A stretch of 64,000 nt of DNA from Metallyticus violacea (GCA_030762175.1 CM060831.1:79205001-79269000), one strand, 5' to 3'; positions 20,725 through 32,500 are shown, numbered from the stretch's first letter. Numbers and translations: made by a program. Notes: generated by a model not told the origin, from the letters alone.

Positions 20725-23700
20725 TTATCAATAGTTAGTTGGAATGTTGAAGGTTTACTGGAAAAGGTATGCAGTGATGAAATCCTAAGAGTGTTGAAAG
20801 TGGGGATTGTAATAGCGGTAGTTGAAACATGGTTAGCAAAGAAAGTAAATATTGAAATATCAAGGTTTATTTTTTTTCTTGTAAGGGATAAAAAGGGAGG
20901 GTGTCAGGTGGCTTAGAATGCCTTGTGGGGAAAGAAAAAGAATTTACTGTAAAGGAAGAAAAAGAGTTAGGGAGCAATTTAGTATTACAATTGTCTTTTC
21001 TCAATATTTACACAAAAATGGCTATATATATTTGTATTGTGTATAACTCTCCACGTACCTCAGAGGACTTTGATACAAATGTGTTTACAAAAGTAAGCTA
21101 TGGTATTAAGGAGCCTCAAAATAAATGAATAAATATGGATATGGGTAACAAGTATAAATAACAGTGTCGGGTAAGGATAGGGGAAGATCAGTTGGAGTTA
21201 ACTACCTAAACGAAGAATGTGATATGGGTCATGAATTAGATGATAAAGCATGGATAAGTTCTTAAATAAAGAAGGGAAAAAACTCTTAGATTTCTGTGAA
21301 GAAAATAATCTTATACCATCTAATGAATTGAGAGGGTCTGACTTACATGGGGGTTTAAATAAGAACGGACGAAGTGTGGTAGATTATTATATGTTGCATA
21401 TTATTTATAATTTCATTAGAGATTTTGAAGTTGCAAATATGGTACTAACAACTTCTCATTTCCCACTGAGATTAAAATTGGGGGAAGCAAGAGGGGAGAA
21501 GAAGGAAGTATGCATTGTAGGCATTTTGAGATTTACAAATGAATGGAAGAGAAATATGACTCATTTAGTAAAGAGTTAAATTCGTAAAGAGGTAAAATTT
21601 TACAAGAGGAAATACAGAGCCTAATAAATACTAATAAAGGACAGGCAGTAGAGAAATTAAAATATAGTGTGAAATGGGCGCTGAATGATATGAAAGCAGG
21701 TGTTTATAATAACAAAAGGAAATGGCTTGATAAAGATTGTGGAACAGCAATGAAAAGATTAACTCAAGAATAAGGAAATTGGAGACAGTCAGGGGAAAAA
21801 GAGGAAAGAGAAAATTTCTTAGTACTTACATGATGTGGGTGCCTCATTGAAAACAAAAAGAGGGAATGGTGTAAAAGAACAAATCAAATGTTAATTGATG
21901 CAGCAAAAATTCATGATACAAGGAAGATATGGTCAGTAGTTAAAAGGGATAAAGGAAAGAAATATAACTTCAGAAAGTTGGTGTGCTCATTTTAACACAT
22001 TAGGATAAGAGAATTTAATTAGAGCAGAATAGATTTCCTAAGAAATCATGAAGCTATTGACGACTTAGACTGGGAGATTATGTAGATGAATTCGAATATC
22101 AAATTAAGAGGTTAAAGGATAAGAAAGCAAGTGATGTTGATGGTATTCCATGGGAATTCTGGAGGATTTGGGCAAAGGAAGATAATGTGGAGAATGAGTA
22201 TATTATAATAATACCCATATATAAAGGGAAGATGATGTAAATAATCCAGCTAATTATAGGATATGTTTTCTTTTCATTTTAGGTAAGGTTTTTACTGGAA
22301 TTCTAGCCAGTAGATTATGGAAATGGGTTGAGAAAGAGAAGAAATTTTCAGAGTTTCAAACAGATTTTAGAGCAGAGAGAAGAACTGGATAATACTTTCA
22401 TAATGAAGACAATTGTAGATAAATGTTTAAATAATAAAAGGGGAATGGACATGGTATTTATATGCCATGAGATGGCATTTGATACCATCAATAAATAGAA
22501 AAGAAATGTGGTTAAAACTAAAAAGGAAAGGGGTAAGTAAGATGTTTATAAAACTATTACAAAACATATATAGTGAGAATCTTTTTGTATCACATTTTTT
22601 AGGTAATAAAGTAACAGATTATATGCAGAGTAAAACAAGAGAAGACAAGGCAGTAAATAAGTCCAGTATTATTGACTCTCTATATTGATGATATTTTGGA
22701 AGAGATTAAAAGCAATAAGCTACATCTACCAGTAATAAATAATAAGGAAATATCAGGGCTGCTTTTTGCAGATAATTTAGTAATCACATCTATATCTAGC
22801 GGAGGAATGAGAAGAGCAACTGAAGTAGTGAATACTTTTTAAAAACAATGGAGACTGAAAATAAATGAAAACAAATTCAATTATCATATAGCAAATTATT
22901 ATTGAGAAAATCAATTATCATTTTTAAAAGAGGTTATAAGTTGAAAAATGGGTTAAATGGAGAGAAATAAAGGTGTTAAGGAAATTTAATTATCTAGGGA
23001 CAAGTTTAAGCTCTAATGGAAGTTCGAATGAACTGAAAAAAATGGCAATATCAAAAGGAAAAACAGCTATGAGTGTTATAAGAGCACGTTTAAGAAAAAT
23101 TCTGGATATAAGAGCGAATTGGCTGGAAAGAATTTATACAATTACAATAAAAGCAAAAATGTTATATGGGGCAGAAATATGGGGTGTAGAGCATACATGG
23201 AAAGATGTTGATAAAATAAATAGAAGTTTTTGTAAACTGATCTTCGGTTTACCAACAGTATCCCTAAATGATATTGCACAGCTAGAACTAGGTAGGTATT
23301 CCATCAAAAAAAAATTATTACAAATATTATGAAATACTTATTCAAAATTACCAATTAGAAGAGAATGACATTATTAAAGAATGTTTCAGCATACAAGAAA
23401 AATGTAAGTGGAAAGAATCATTGTATTTGAAAGTGCAGGAAATTTTAAAATAGATAGGTTTAGGAAAAGTATGGATAAACAGAGAACACCAAAACAGAGG
23501 ATTCTGGAAAGAAGTAAACCTAAAATCTGAAGATATTGAATGACAAGAAATATTTGATAGTTTGGATGAATAGTTCATTGAGACTTTACAGCACAATAAA
23601 ACTAGTACGAGATAGGGAAAAATAGATAGAATAATAAGATAAGGCAGGTTAGGAGGGATTTGCTTGGATAATTGGGGGGTTATGACTTAAAATGATTAGG

Positions 23701-23800
23701 ATATGATAAAGAGGTAGGAAAATGTTTAATGTGTGGAGAAACCAACATAGATTTTCATTGCTTTATATAACACCTATTTTAAAATTACATATGTTTTACT
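20725..23800 (+). pseudogene. LINE ORF2: endonuclease and reverse transcriptase, many disruptions
   Basis: The endonuclease opens with LSIVSWNVEGLL and VETWLAKK. Its last part, FCEENNLIPSNELRGSD and RSVVDYYML, ends with VLTTSHFPL, where the usual catalytic SDH is replaced by TSH. RT pieces are RLKDKKASDVDGIPWEFWRI, FILGKVFTGILASRLW, LTLYIDDILEEIKSNK and EISGLLFADNLVITS, so the FADD box is mutated to FADN. The C-terminal part has LYGAEIWGVEHTWKDVDKIN and CKLIFGLPTVSLNDIAQLEL, then KCLMCGETNIDFHC (C-C-H-C). Reaction in an intact copy: nicking of target DNA and target-primed reverse transcription. This copy is dead. Confidence 0.88.
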
Positions 23801-24189
23801 GTGTTGATGTTGATCAGTGTTATATTGTTATATTGATTTTCATTGTTTATTATACTGTAGGCAAACAAAATTATGGACAGAAAAGATTTGGCAAAAAAAT
23901 TGGAAAATATTAGAAAGATTTTAACTGTAAAAGGGGAGAAGAATATAAAAATGATAGGAAAGTATTTGGGCAAAGTTAGAGAGAAATGGATAAGAATGAC
24001 AAAGAGGAAGCTAGAAGGAAACACAACCTTACAAGTACAATAGGTCAGAAAAGCAAAAATTGATAGGACAATACAGTAATATGATGGTCACCATTATAGT
24101 AATAACCTGGAGTTGAGTATATTAGGACCGGAATGTTAACAAGCAACTTTAGCAAAAAAGTATTTTGGTGACCCTTTCATAATGTGGTT

Positions 24190-25442
24190 TAGCTTTGTAG
24201 CAAATTAACTGATTGTATTTAATTGATATCATTGTATGATTCAGTTGAACTACACACTCTTAAAGCTTCACTTACTTTTCATAAATGTATGGAACCGGTT
24301 TCGAGAACATTTAGTTCCCATCTTCAGCCAGGCTAAAGTTCAACTGTCGCATCATTCGTTGAGCTGTGGGAATGTATATTCTGCTCTGGTGGCAGTGTGA
24401 TAAACTTGTAGTTTATGTTTTCATCCCCGACAATGTCGAAGTTCATTATGCTGTCTTTGTATTTGTAGATGTAGATTTTCTCCCAGGTTGCTAATTCCGT
24501 AGGTCCTTGTACTGATTTTAATAATTTTGTTTTATTTATTATGTCATGATTTTGTGTCCAAAAATGATATGCTACTGCTGATTTCTCTATTTGCTTGTAC
24601 TTTATGTTCCTGAAATGTCCTTTTAACCGTGTGCCTATGTTTCTCTTTGTTTTCCCTATGTAGATTTTTTCACAATCTGCACAGTTTATTTTGTAAATAC
24701 CTGATTTTTCTTCTTGTGAAATACTGTCATTAACATTATCTATCAGCAAATTTTTAACATTAAATCTATTAATCGGGGCCAACCTGATATTAAAATCTTT
24801 AAGAATATTCTGAAATTTTTTTTGTGGCCCATGGATGATATGTGAATTTTTTAAAAATAAGTTTATCTTTTGTTGCTGAAAGTGTTGTGGTTTCTTTGAT
24901 ATGTTTTTGTCTCTTGAATTTCTGCACCTTTTTATGTACTAGTTCTTTTTTAAAACCATTTTTAACTGCTGTTTCTTCTATTTGTTTGTATTCTTTAAAA
25001 TATTCTTTTTTGCTAATTTGTAGGTTAACTAGCTGGTGTGTTAAACTGGTAATTACTGCAAGTTTGTGTGCTGTAGGGTTAAAACTGTCAGCTTTGATGC
25101 GATTATCTGCATGTGTATTCTTTCTGTATATTCCAAATTTAAGTTTTTCTTGGCATTTCATTATTTTAATATCCAGGAATGGCAGCATGTTATCTGTTTC
25201 TATTTCGTATGTAAATGATATGTTTTTATCTTGAATATTTAGAAGTTTTAAGGCATCGTCAATGAATTTTTTGTTAACTATGGCAAATATATCATCCACA
25301 TATCTGTACCATACCTTAAATATGTATGGAAACGCTGTGTTGATGTGTGTTTCAAATCTACTCATGAAGAGGTTAGCTAGAAATGGAGATAAGGGGCTGC
25401 CCATTGTAAGTCCTGCTTGTTGTTTATAAAATTTTCCTTTAA
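24190..25442 (-). mobile_element. Penelope-like element, left arm of an inverted pair
   Basis: On the minus strand the reverse-transcriptase part (25404-24799) reads MGSPLSPFLANLFMSRFETH, then FKVWYRYVDDIFAIVNKKFI, with the YVDD catalytic box, and PFLDIKIMKCQEKLKFGIYR. After one frame change in an A8 run (24816-24823) it continues with LAPINRFNVKNLLI. The GIY-YIG endonuclease (24782-24333) follows: GIYKINCADCEKIYIGKTKR, RLKGHFRNIKYKQIEKSAVA and HFWTQNHDIINKTKLLKSVQ, with a C-x2-C before the YIG motif. The element ends with a hammerhead motif and GTTGAACTATAC...ATACAATGAT. It is 5'-truncated inside the RT. It abuts the LINE on the left and its own inverted copy on the right. Confidence 0.93.
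24290..24330 (-). ncRNA. Hammerhead ribozyme motif (good copy)
   Basis: Read on the minus strand: stem I TGG, core CTGAAGA (24327-24321), one unpaired T, stem II GGGAAC/GTTCTC around loop TAAAT, core GAAA (24302-24299), a palindromic stem III ACCGGT, cleavage position T, and CCA closing stem I. All invariant core positions of a type I hammerhead are present. The extra T before stem II is unusual but also occurs in the other PLE copies here. Confidence 0.78.
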
Positions 25443-26583
25443 AAGTAAAAAAGCCAAAAAATTCATTGACGATGCCTTAACACTTCTAAATATTCAAGAT
25501 AAAAACATATCATTTACATATGAAATAGAAACAGATAACATGCTGCCATTCCTGGATATTAAAATAATGAAATGCCAAGAAAAACTTAAATTTGGAATAT
25601 ACAGAAAGAATACACATGCAGATAATCACATCAAAGCTGACAGTTTTAACCCTACAGCACACAAACATGCAGTAATTAACAGTTTAACACACCGACTAGT
25701 TAACCTACAAATTAGCAAAAAAGAATATTTTAAAGAATACAAACAAATAGAAGAAACAGCAGTTAAAAATGGTTTTAAAAAAGAATTAGTACATAAAAAG
25801 GTGCAGAAATTCAAGGGTCAAAAACATATCAAAGAAACCACAACACTTTCAGCAGCAAAAGATAAACTTATTTTTAAAAAATTCACATATCATCCATGGG
25901 CCACAAAAAAAATTTCAGAATATTCTTAAAGATTTTAATATCAGGTTGGCACCGATTAATAGATTTAATGTTAAAAATTTGCTGATAGATAATGTTAATG
26001 ACAGTATTCCACAAGAAGAAAAATCAGGTATTTACAAAATAAACTGTGCAGAATGTGAAAAAATCTACATAGGGAAAACAAAGAGAAACATAGGCACACG
26101 GTTAAAAGAACATTTCAGGAACATAAAGTACAAGAAATAGAGAAATCAGCAGTAGCATATCATTTTTGGACACAAAATCATGAAATAATAAATAAAACAA
26201 AATTATTAAAATCAGTACAGGGACCTACGGAATTAGCAACCTGGGAGAAAATCTACATCTACAAATACAAAGACAGCATAATGAACTTCGACATTGTCGG
26301 GGATGAAAACATAAACTACAAGTTTATCACACCGCCACCAGAGCAGAATATACATTCACACAGCTCAACGAATGATGCGACAGTTGAACTTTAGCCTGGC
26401 TGAAGATGGGAACTAAATGTTCTCGAAACCTGTTCCATACATTTATGAAAAGTAAGTGAAGCTTTAAGAGTGTATAGTTCAACTGAATCATACAATGATA
26501 TCAATTAATATGATTGGCTTCACTGTGCAAGTTCCAATTTACATTTAAGTGAGTGTATTTAGTTGTTATTTATTAGGAGTATA
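25443..26583 (+). mobile_element. Penelope-like element, right arm of the inverted pair
   Basis: This is the plus-strand partner of the element at 24190-25442. Its RT part starts later (KKFIDDALTLLNIQDKNISF), so YVDD is missing, and runs to HPWATKKISEYS at 25929, with the same A8 frameshift as the left arm. The endonuclease follows: GIYKINCAECEKIYIGKTKR, a frame break near 26134, AVAYHFWTQNHEIINKTKLL. Over the 155 shared RT residues I count about seven differences from the left arm. The end again has the hammerhead and ATACAATGATATCAATTA. CATAATGTGGTT at 24178-24189 and 26584-26595 may be the duplicated target site of the whole pair. Confidence 0.93.
26397..26437 (+). ncRNA. Hammerhead ribozyme motif
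   Basis: TGG, CTGAAGA (26400-26406), T, GGGAAC/GTTCTC stem with TAAAT loop, GAAA (26425-26428), ACCTGT, T, CCA. It is identical to the left-arm ribozyme except that stem III has one change (ACCGGT to ACCTGT), which breaks its self-complementarity. Confidence 0.72.
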
Positions 26584-26595
26584 CATAATGTGGTT

Positions 26596-26912
26596 AGCAT
26601 TGTAGCCTAGTTTATGAGATATCCCAGTAAGGGTACTAATGAAGAACCGGGGACTAGGGTTCAAAATTAATAATTGCATTTGATTATTGTGAAATAATGG
26701 AAATATGCACATTTTATTGTATTGTCATTTGTGTTCATTGGAAATAAATTCAATTCATATTTCATGCCTAAATATAGATTTTTTCCATACAATTCCTTTT
26801 TCCAATTAATTATACACTTAAAAAGAAAGAAAAATAAATAAGCAAAAATGCACTCATAGGCACATGCAAACAGATAGATTTACAGAGCTAGATATCCACA
26901 ATTTAAACTTAC
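26596..26912. other. Intron sequence before the 26913 exon
   Basis: No repeat or coding feature recognised apart from the splice donor at the exon boundary. Confidence 0.5.
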
Positions 26913-27063
26913 CTTGGCTGTCATCATCTCCTGTTAGAGGAGAAAGTCTGTCAGGTTCCAGGTGATGCCTTCTATACTGTATTCTTTCCCAGTTTTCCTT
27001 GTTCTCCAACTGATCTCTCCTTTGTGCCTCTCTCAATTTCTGAATTTCATTGATACGTATCAC
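26913..27063 (-). CDS. Pcf11: Pcf11-like gene, short charged exon
   Basis: A 151-nt exon with acceptor GGTTCTAG and donor CCAAG|GTAAG. It starts in phase 0 with GTG (Val), so the previous exon's ...YNTLLKQ continues as VIRINEIQKLREAQRRDQLE. It then reads NKENWERIQYRRHHLEPDRL and SPLTGDDDSQ. The segment is predicted to be a charged helix continuing the one in the preceding exon. It leaves one G for the next exon. An ORF beginning at this point is not a start, because the splice acceptor immediately precedes it. Confidence 0.75.
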
Positions 27064-27069
27064 CTAGAA

Positions 27070-27999
27070 CCAAGATGTTGTGAATCTTGTTATTTTCATT
27101 CATTTTTTAATAATCTAACACAAACCTATTTAAAGAAGAATACAAACTTTTCAATTTTTTTAAAGCAATGTGGTTGCCAGATTAGATACCAAGTTAGATG
27201 AATGTACTGTATAGAAAAAGAGGTGAATTTTTTGCTTCTTTAGTTTACTTATATCTCTGATGTGGCATGCTGGCCACTGATCATCAATGATCAGTTATAA
27301 AATTTAACATACACATTTACACTTAATGTGTATCAAAATGCCAAGACATTAATAACGTTAAATGCCCAAAATAATTAGTTATGAAGTATTTTTCTTCAAT
27401 AATATTGTGCATTCATTATTGTTCATTGCACATTTTAATTCACGTTAACAGGTAATAATACATATATCTTTCATATGCTCAATTTACTGGATCTGTGCTA
27501 TTATAAATATGTTTTACAGAATTTTCAGCACAGAGGTAATCAAAATTGAATTTGGCAATATATGTAGATTTCCTCTTGCTGAATTGCCACATTTAGTGAT
27601 GCACCTTTCAGGTTATGGAAGGAGGGATGTCTTATCTGAGCTTGAATTCTTCTAAACTGAAGTGAATGAACTTGTACGTAAGTTGCTCATATATGTTGCA
27701 GGCTCTGTCTGATACAATCAGCAAAACATAACCAATTGCTGCTCATGATTTAAAACAAGTATACTAGTGATTTTCAGAACTTATTCCAAACAATAAGATT
27801 TCTGGATTTCAATTCTAAAAATTGAAATCCAAATAAATTAAATGTACTATGGGAAAAATAAATAATTAAAGATCAATCTCTTTCTACAGCTTAAGACACT
27901 GTGTGATGCAAGTTACTTAACATATGGGAAAAGTAACTCTATTTTGAAAAGCCTAAACATAGACCTTTTTTATTTTCAATAGAACTTCTAATAATTACT
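27070..27999. other. Intron sequence, nothing recognised
   Basis: AT-rich; no feature recognised. Confidence 0.5.
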
Positions 28000-28029
28000 T
28001 TTTTACTGCATTATCTCATTCATAACATA

Positions 28030-29340
28030 TTTATATTGCATCTCAGTTGTCTCTGGAATGACATTTAAATCCCTGGGGAGCTCAATGAAGAGCAACACTG
28101 TATTTTCTGCATTGACAAGCATTTTCACTTCTGTTCCCTCTGCTGTAAAACACAAGACACCATTTTGTCACTTCTTTTGCCCTGTTGGAGGAATTTTCTT
28201 ATAAAAATAGGCCCCTGTTTGGCCTGCAATCTTAGGGGAAACCATACTAGCTGATGGTCATTCTCTGGTGGAGTACTCTGGTAGCTGTACAGCTCCTAGC
28301 AACTGCTGCACAAGCTTATTCTGAAGTCGATGTAGCTTTATCGTTTTCTTGCCGCTATTAGAAAGGAGATGAATATGCACATATAAAAAAGGTAGAACAT
28401 TATTTTCCTATATTCTTTCACTGTGTGTCGCATACAGCAGTCACTTGAGCTTGTAAGAACATGCCTCCCATCCCTTTTGTTATTCAAGAGCACATTTAGA
28501 TTTCCAGGACTTCTCCTCTTGGTGTTTGACCTCATTTCCTTCTTAGCTTGCCTGACCCTGCAATCTCAACTGATCTGAGAAGAGAGGAAATAAACATCTT
28601 TTCCATTTGACATATACCATATTGTTCACAGACCAATTACATGCTCTTCATGCTTCAGGTTTGTTTTGCTTATATCAGCAGGCATGTCTTTCCTGTTTCG
28701 TCTCACAGTACCAATTACATTTGTTTGTTTGTTTGTCTGTTAGTTTTCAAAACAAATATGGGGGGAGGAATACTAGTTGCCTAAAACCAAAGTGTGACCT
28801 TTATCTAATAGTGGTTCACACATGTTTAGTACTACTTTGTACTTGCAGGGAGACTGGAATTTGTCATATTATTGTCTACATAAACTTTGAAGTAAAGGCA
28901 GTATCCAGAACTGGATTCATAAATCTGTAGAATTTAATTCCAAATCTTGCACATTTACATCTGTTGCATTGTACATAAGAAAGGTAACCTCTGAATTTCA
29001 TGAAACTTTCATCTAATGTCACATGCATTGATCTCATCACAATTTTTTTTGAACAATTTTCCATATGTTTACGGAATGTATATACTTTCCATATATTCCA
29101 AAAAAAATCTCCAAGTTCAGAGGGTAGTTTGGAACGAAACTTATCATAAAAATAACTTTGCAAACATCACTGAATGGGTAGAAAACAGAGTTACAGTCAG
29201 TTTTGTCAATTCCAATTTTTTTGTTTTATAGTACAAGCCTGTTTAGAAGTGTCTGGATGCATTCATTATTTCTTATTAGCTTCTTCACTACTTTCATTAC
29301 TTGATTTACTGTCAGTTACACAATCTGTTTCATCTTCAGA
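28030..29340 (-). pseudogene. piggyBac-family transposase relic
   Basis: On the minus strand the frame near 29163-28876 reads FFWNIWKVYTFRKHMENCSK and MRSMHVTLDESFMKFRGYLS, then RFGIKFYRFMNPVLD. This is the piggyBac core around the first catalytic Asp (LDE.(M/L)..F.GR) and the K(Y/F)G(V/I)K motif. Further on, in other frames, come NLNVLLNNKRDGRHVLTSS and LGAVQLPEYSTRE...PSASM, then KIPPTGQKK near 28180, the C-terminal part before the usual Cys-rich finger, which seems lost. Many stops and shifts. Intact piggyBac transposases have about 500-600 residues. Inactive. Confidence 0.82.
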
Positions 29341-29979
29341 AAAATCATGACTTCATTATTATTATTGAATATACTTTCTGTAAGTTTTATCAATCCCTCC
29401 TCATCATCTGTGCATATTGCCATTGCTAATGAGATCAACTTCAGTATATAAAAGAAAATGTATAAATATTTCCTAGGAACATCTATGGGAGAGAGAACAA
29501 AGAAAGAATAACAAGCATAATTCATTTCCATATCATTACAATATATATTGAAGTGATATCTATGAGTAAATAGTGGCATTAACATTGAGCAATACACTCA
29601 AGTAAGCAGAGCTTGTCATACGATTCATATGCCACAATAGCCTCATGCAAGAACAGTACGTTATATGATGCTAAGGGTTAAGCACAATGCACCTTTATTA
29701 TCTTATTTATTTATCTCATTAAATTTTAGTACCTCAAAGAGGTTAAGGCTGGCTTTACTAATTATCATATTAAAACTGTTGTGTACTCTATCGTAAATGT
29801 TCAAAATGTTCATTAAAACAAAAGAGCTACTACTGAACTATGGTTCCTTCAAATGTTTTTATGTTGATTAATGTAAGTACTGAGATAGGCCACAAAAACA
29901 AAAGAGCTACTTCTAAATTATGATTTTTTCCTTTATTGTTGTAAGAACTTACTGAATGATATTGGAATTTATCATGTTG

Positions 29980-31320
29980 TCTCTTAAAAAATGAGTTAGT
30001 TAATGTTGCTCTTCACAAGTCAACAAAAGAAGCTGCATATGAATTTCATCACCATCTTAAAATTAATAAGTCACCACATCAAACTGTATCCAATCCAATG
30101 CACAAATTTAAGATAACATTATATGTATTAGACATGAGACGAAGTCGTCATCCAAAATCTGCTTCTGATGAACAACATTTATTGGATGTGATTGCAAAGA
30201 GGCTTATCAGCCCTGAAAGGTCAATGTGTTGTGTATTTTGAGAGAGTGAGATCAGTAGGGGATCTGTTCACAGACTAATGAAATTAGTTGTTTACAATCC
30301 CTACAAAATACAGTATAGGCACTCAATGCAGGAAAGAGATCCACAGCAGAGGGTAACATATTGCAATTAACTAATTCATAATTGCAAAATGGTCAATCAT
30401 TTCTTCAGGATGTTCTCTTCAGTGATGAAGAATGCTTAATCTTCCTGAATGAGCATGCTCAATCCAAAATACAATATTGGTTCACAGAAAACCCAAGGTG
30501 GATGAATAAAAGCAACAATTCTGGTGCTCCAAAAGTTATGGTGTAGTGTGGCATATTGGGTTCTGGGACCATATTTTTTTATGGTAATGTAAATGAGAAC
30601 ACTTATGTGAATTGTTGCACAGCATTGTAATGTAATTGCTGGATGATATCCCACTAAACAAACAGATAAGAATATTTTTAAATAGTAGGAAATTTCACAG
30701 TGAAATGTAGTATAATTTTGCAATTTTTGATGAGGAAATTACTCAAATTTCACTAATTTTGTTCCACTTACCTGGACATGTTTTTTGAAGGCTGTTGGTT
30801 TCACATCAGCAGCTTTCAAAACATGGAACAAAATTAGTGAAATATGAGTGATTTCCTCATAAAAAATTTCAAAATGATAAGAATATGTTTATTATATAGA
30901 AATGTGGTTTAAGCAAGATGGAGCCACAGTACATTATGCTCATTCAGTTTGCATTAAATTAAACAGGATGTTTGAGGTGAAATGAATTAGAAGAAGTGGC
31001 CTCAACTATAGCTTCTATAATCTCCAGACCTCACTTCTATTGATTTTTTCTATTGGGGTATATTAAAAAACATGCTTTCCAGACAGAATTAGAGTTCCCT
31101 TATTTAAATGAAATGCAGGATGACCCATGTTATTCAGCACATTCCAGCAGAAACGCTTTTACATGTAAGAGAAGAATGTCAAGATGGAATGAGACACTAT
31201 CTTTAAGTAAATGGAAGAAATTTTTAACATTTGCAATAGGGTACAAAACAGTTTTAACAGTTTTATTTAAAGGCACTATGTTTTCTTTGTACTATTAAAT
31301 TTTTAAGAAATAAATAAACA
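29980..31320 (+). pseudogene. Tc1-like transposase relic of an insect DDE family, interrupted by a fold-back insertion
   Basis: Plus-strand pieces are MRRSRHPKSASDEQHLLDVI (helix-turn-helix linker) and ISRGSVHRLMKLVVYNPYKI (second HTH). SDEECLIFLNEHAQSKIQYW follows, with the first Asp (FSDE), then ENPRWMNKSNNSGAPKVMVW. After the insertion comes WFKQDGATVHYAHSV (second Asp, QDGA). The part that should carry the third Asp is scrambled near 31010-31060. This matches the HTH+DDE transposases common in insects. Several stops. A related copy lies at 45470-46400. Confidence 0.8.
30676..30875. mobile_element. 200-bp fold-back insertion inside the Tc1 relic
   Basis: The inverted arms run about 30714-30796 and 30803-30875; both contain GAGGAAAT.ACTCA.ATTTC, then ACTAATTTTGTTCCA. 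The sequence GATAAGAATAT occurs on both sides (30665-30675 and 30876-30886), an 11-bp target duplication. Removing the insertion joins the transposase text KQIRI... to ...WFKQDGATVH, confirming it is foreign to the host element. Confidence 0.82.
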
Positions 31321-31324
31321 AATA

Positions 31325-32500
31325 ATGTAATAAAGTTGCAATATGTTTAATACAGTAAAAAAGTAATTTGTATCACATTATATTAAAAGAAAAATAAATT
31401 TTCAAATCTATTAATATAAATAATCTGAATATTAAGTGTAACACGTGTTAAATCCAGAAATTATAAAATATGACAAACTAACATCATTCTTACCACAGAT
31501 TATATAAAAAATTAAGCAGTAGAATGATAAAATGGTACCACCCATCAAAGAATGTTTTTGAAGAAATACATTATAGTAAAACATATTTACAATGAACTTC
31601 ATAAAACCCATAATATTTACCAAGTGTTCATTGTCTGTAGTTGCATTTATGTGTAAAATATAAGTCCCTAGCCACAAACCATTTCCATTAAATATTTACT
31701 TTAAACAACTTATAAATATGGTTCACTCTCAAACATTGCAATGGAACGGTCAACTACAACAATCACATGAGGTATTCTAAACTTAAGTATTAATTTTAGG
31801 ATATATTACCATTCCATTGTCAACAGCTTCGTAAGTACAATAATCACATGAGGGTTGAAAAATTCCTTGCTCTATTTGGCAGTCTCATTTTCAATTGTTT
31901 TTCAATGAACACCCAGATATGGATAGATCTAGATCACTTTATCAGTGCCTGTATACTTCGCTTTATGAGTCAAGCTATGCCTTCTTTCTTAGAAATATTC
32001 TGCCTAATGTTCAAGAAGTGCTTTTGAAAACAAGACTAAAGATATCATTTTTTCATATAAATTGTTTACTTTAAGGAAACAAGATACTGAATAAGACGAG
32101 TAGATACTGTTGTTTGTTAACCAGCAAAAACATCACATTTTAATCTTTAGAAGTTTTAGAAAGAGTGAATTTTATAGTTCAGAAGTTGAAACACTGAGGA
32201 TGCGAGGGCATCTATTTTCCATGCTGCACAAATGTACAACAAATTTACATTAAACAAGCTTCACTGTGTGAGTTACAACAGAATTTTTTAAAAATTTATT
32301 TTTGAAAATTCTTAAATGAACAAATTGGAGTTTTGTTAAAATTTTAATAAAACTCGAAGAAAAGGCACTGAGCTTGCATACAAAAAAATGGAAGATATTT
32401 CTTTCAATTATTCAGTTAGCATTTAATACACATTAGCAGTGATTAAAATAATTTCTCTGTAATCAACACAAAAATGATCTTAGATATTAGAGTTGCAAAG
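31325..32500. other. Mostly unrecognised intron sequence
   Basis: A short stretch at 31810-31850 (CCATTGTCAACAGCTTCGTA) recurs at 37610 and in changed form at 40850. It probably belongs to a PLE terminal region. Nothing else is recognised. Confidence 0.4.

Larger units (their letters stand above)
19410..24170 (+). mobile_element. LINE (non-LTR retrotransposon), near full length but broken
   Basis: The order is ORF1 protein, endonuclease start (IVSWNVEGLLEKV), endonuclease end (VDYYM...TTSHFPLRL), reverse transcriptase (KASDVDGIPWEFW, LYIDDI, GLLFADNLV) and a C-terminal Cys/His cluster. Many stops and shifts break ORF2. A family-A SINE is inserted at about 20307-20604. Partial relatives lie at 36700-38800 and 55858-57265. 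The clade (I/Jockey-like versus L1-like) is not settled. The ORF1 type points to an L1-like ORF1. Confidence 0.88.

Noticed and set aside
24842..25234. Plus-strand 130-codon ORF rich in Leu/Ser/Cys
   Set aside because: It is the antisense of the PLE reverse transcriptase; the minus-strand frame has the conserved motifs.
24190..26583. A CRISPR-like or immunity-related palindrome
   Set aside because: The palindrome is fully explained by two inverted PLE copies; there are no regularly spaced short repeats in the window.
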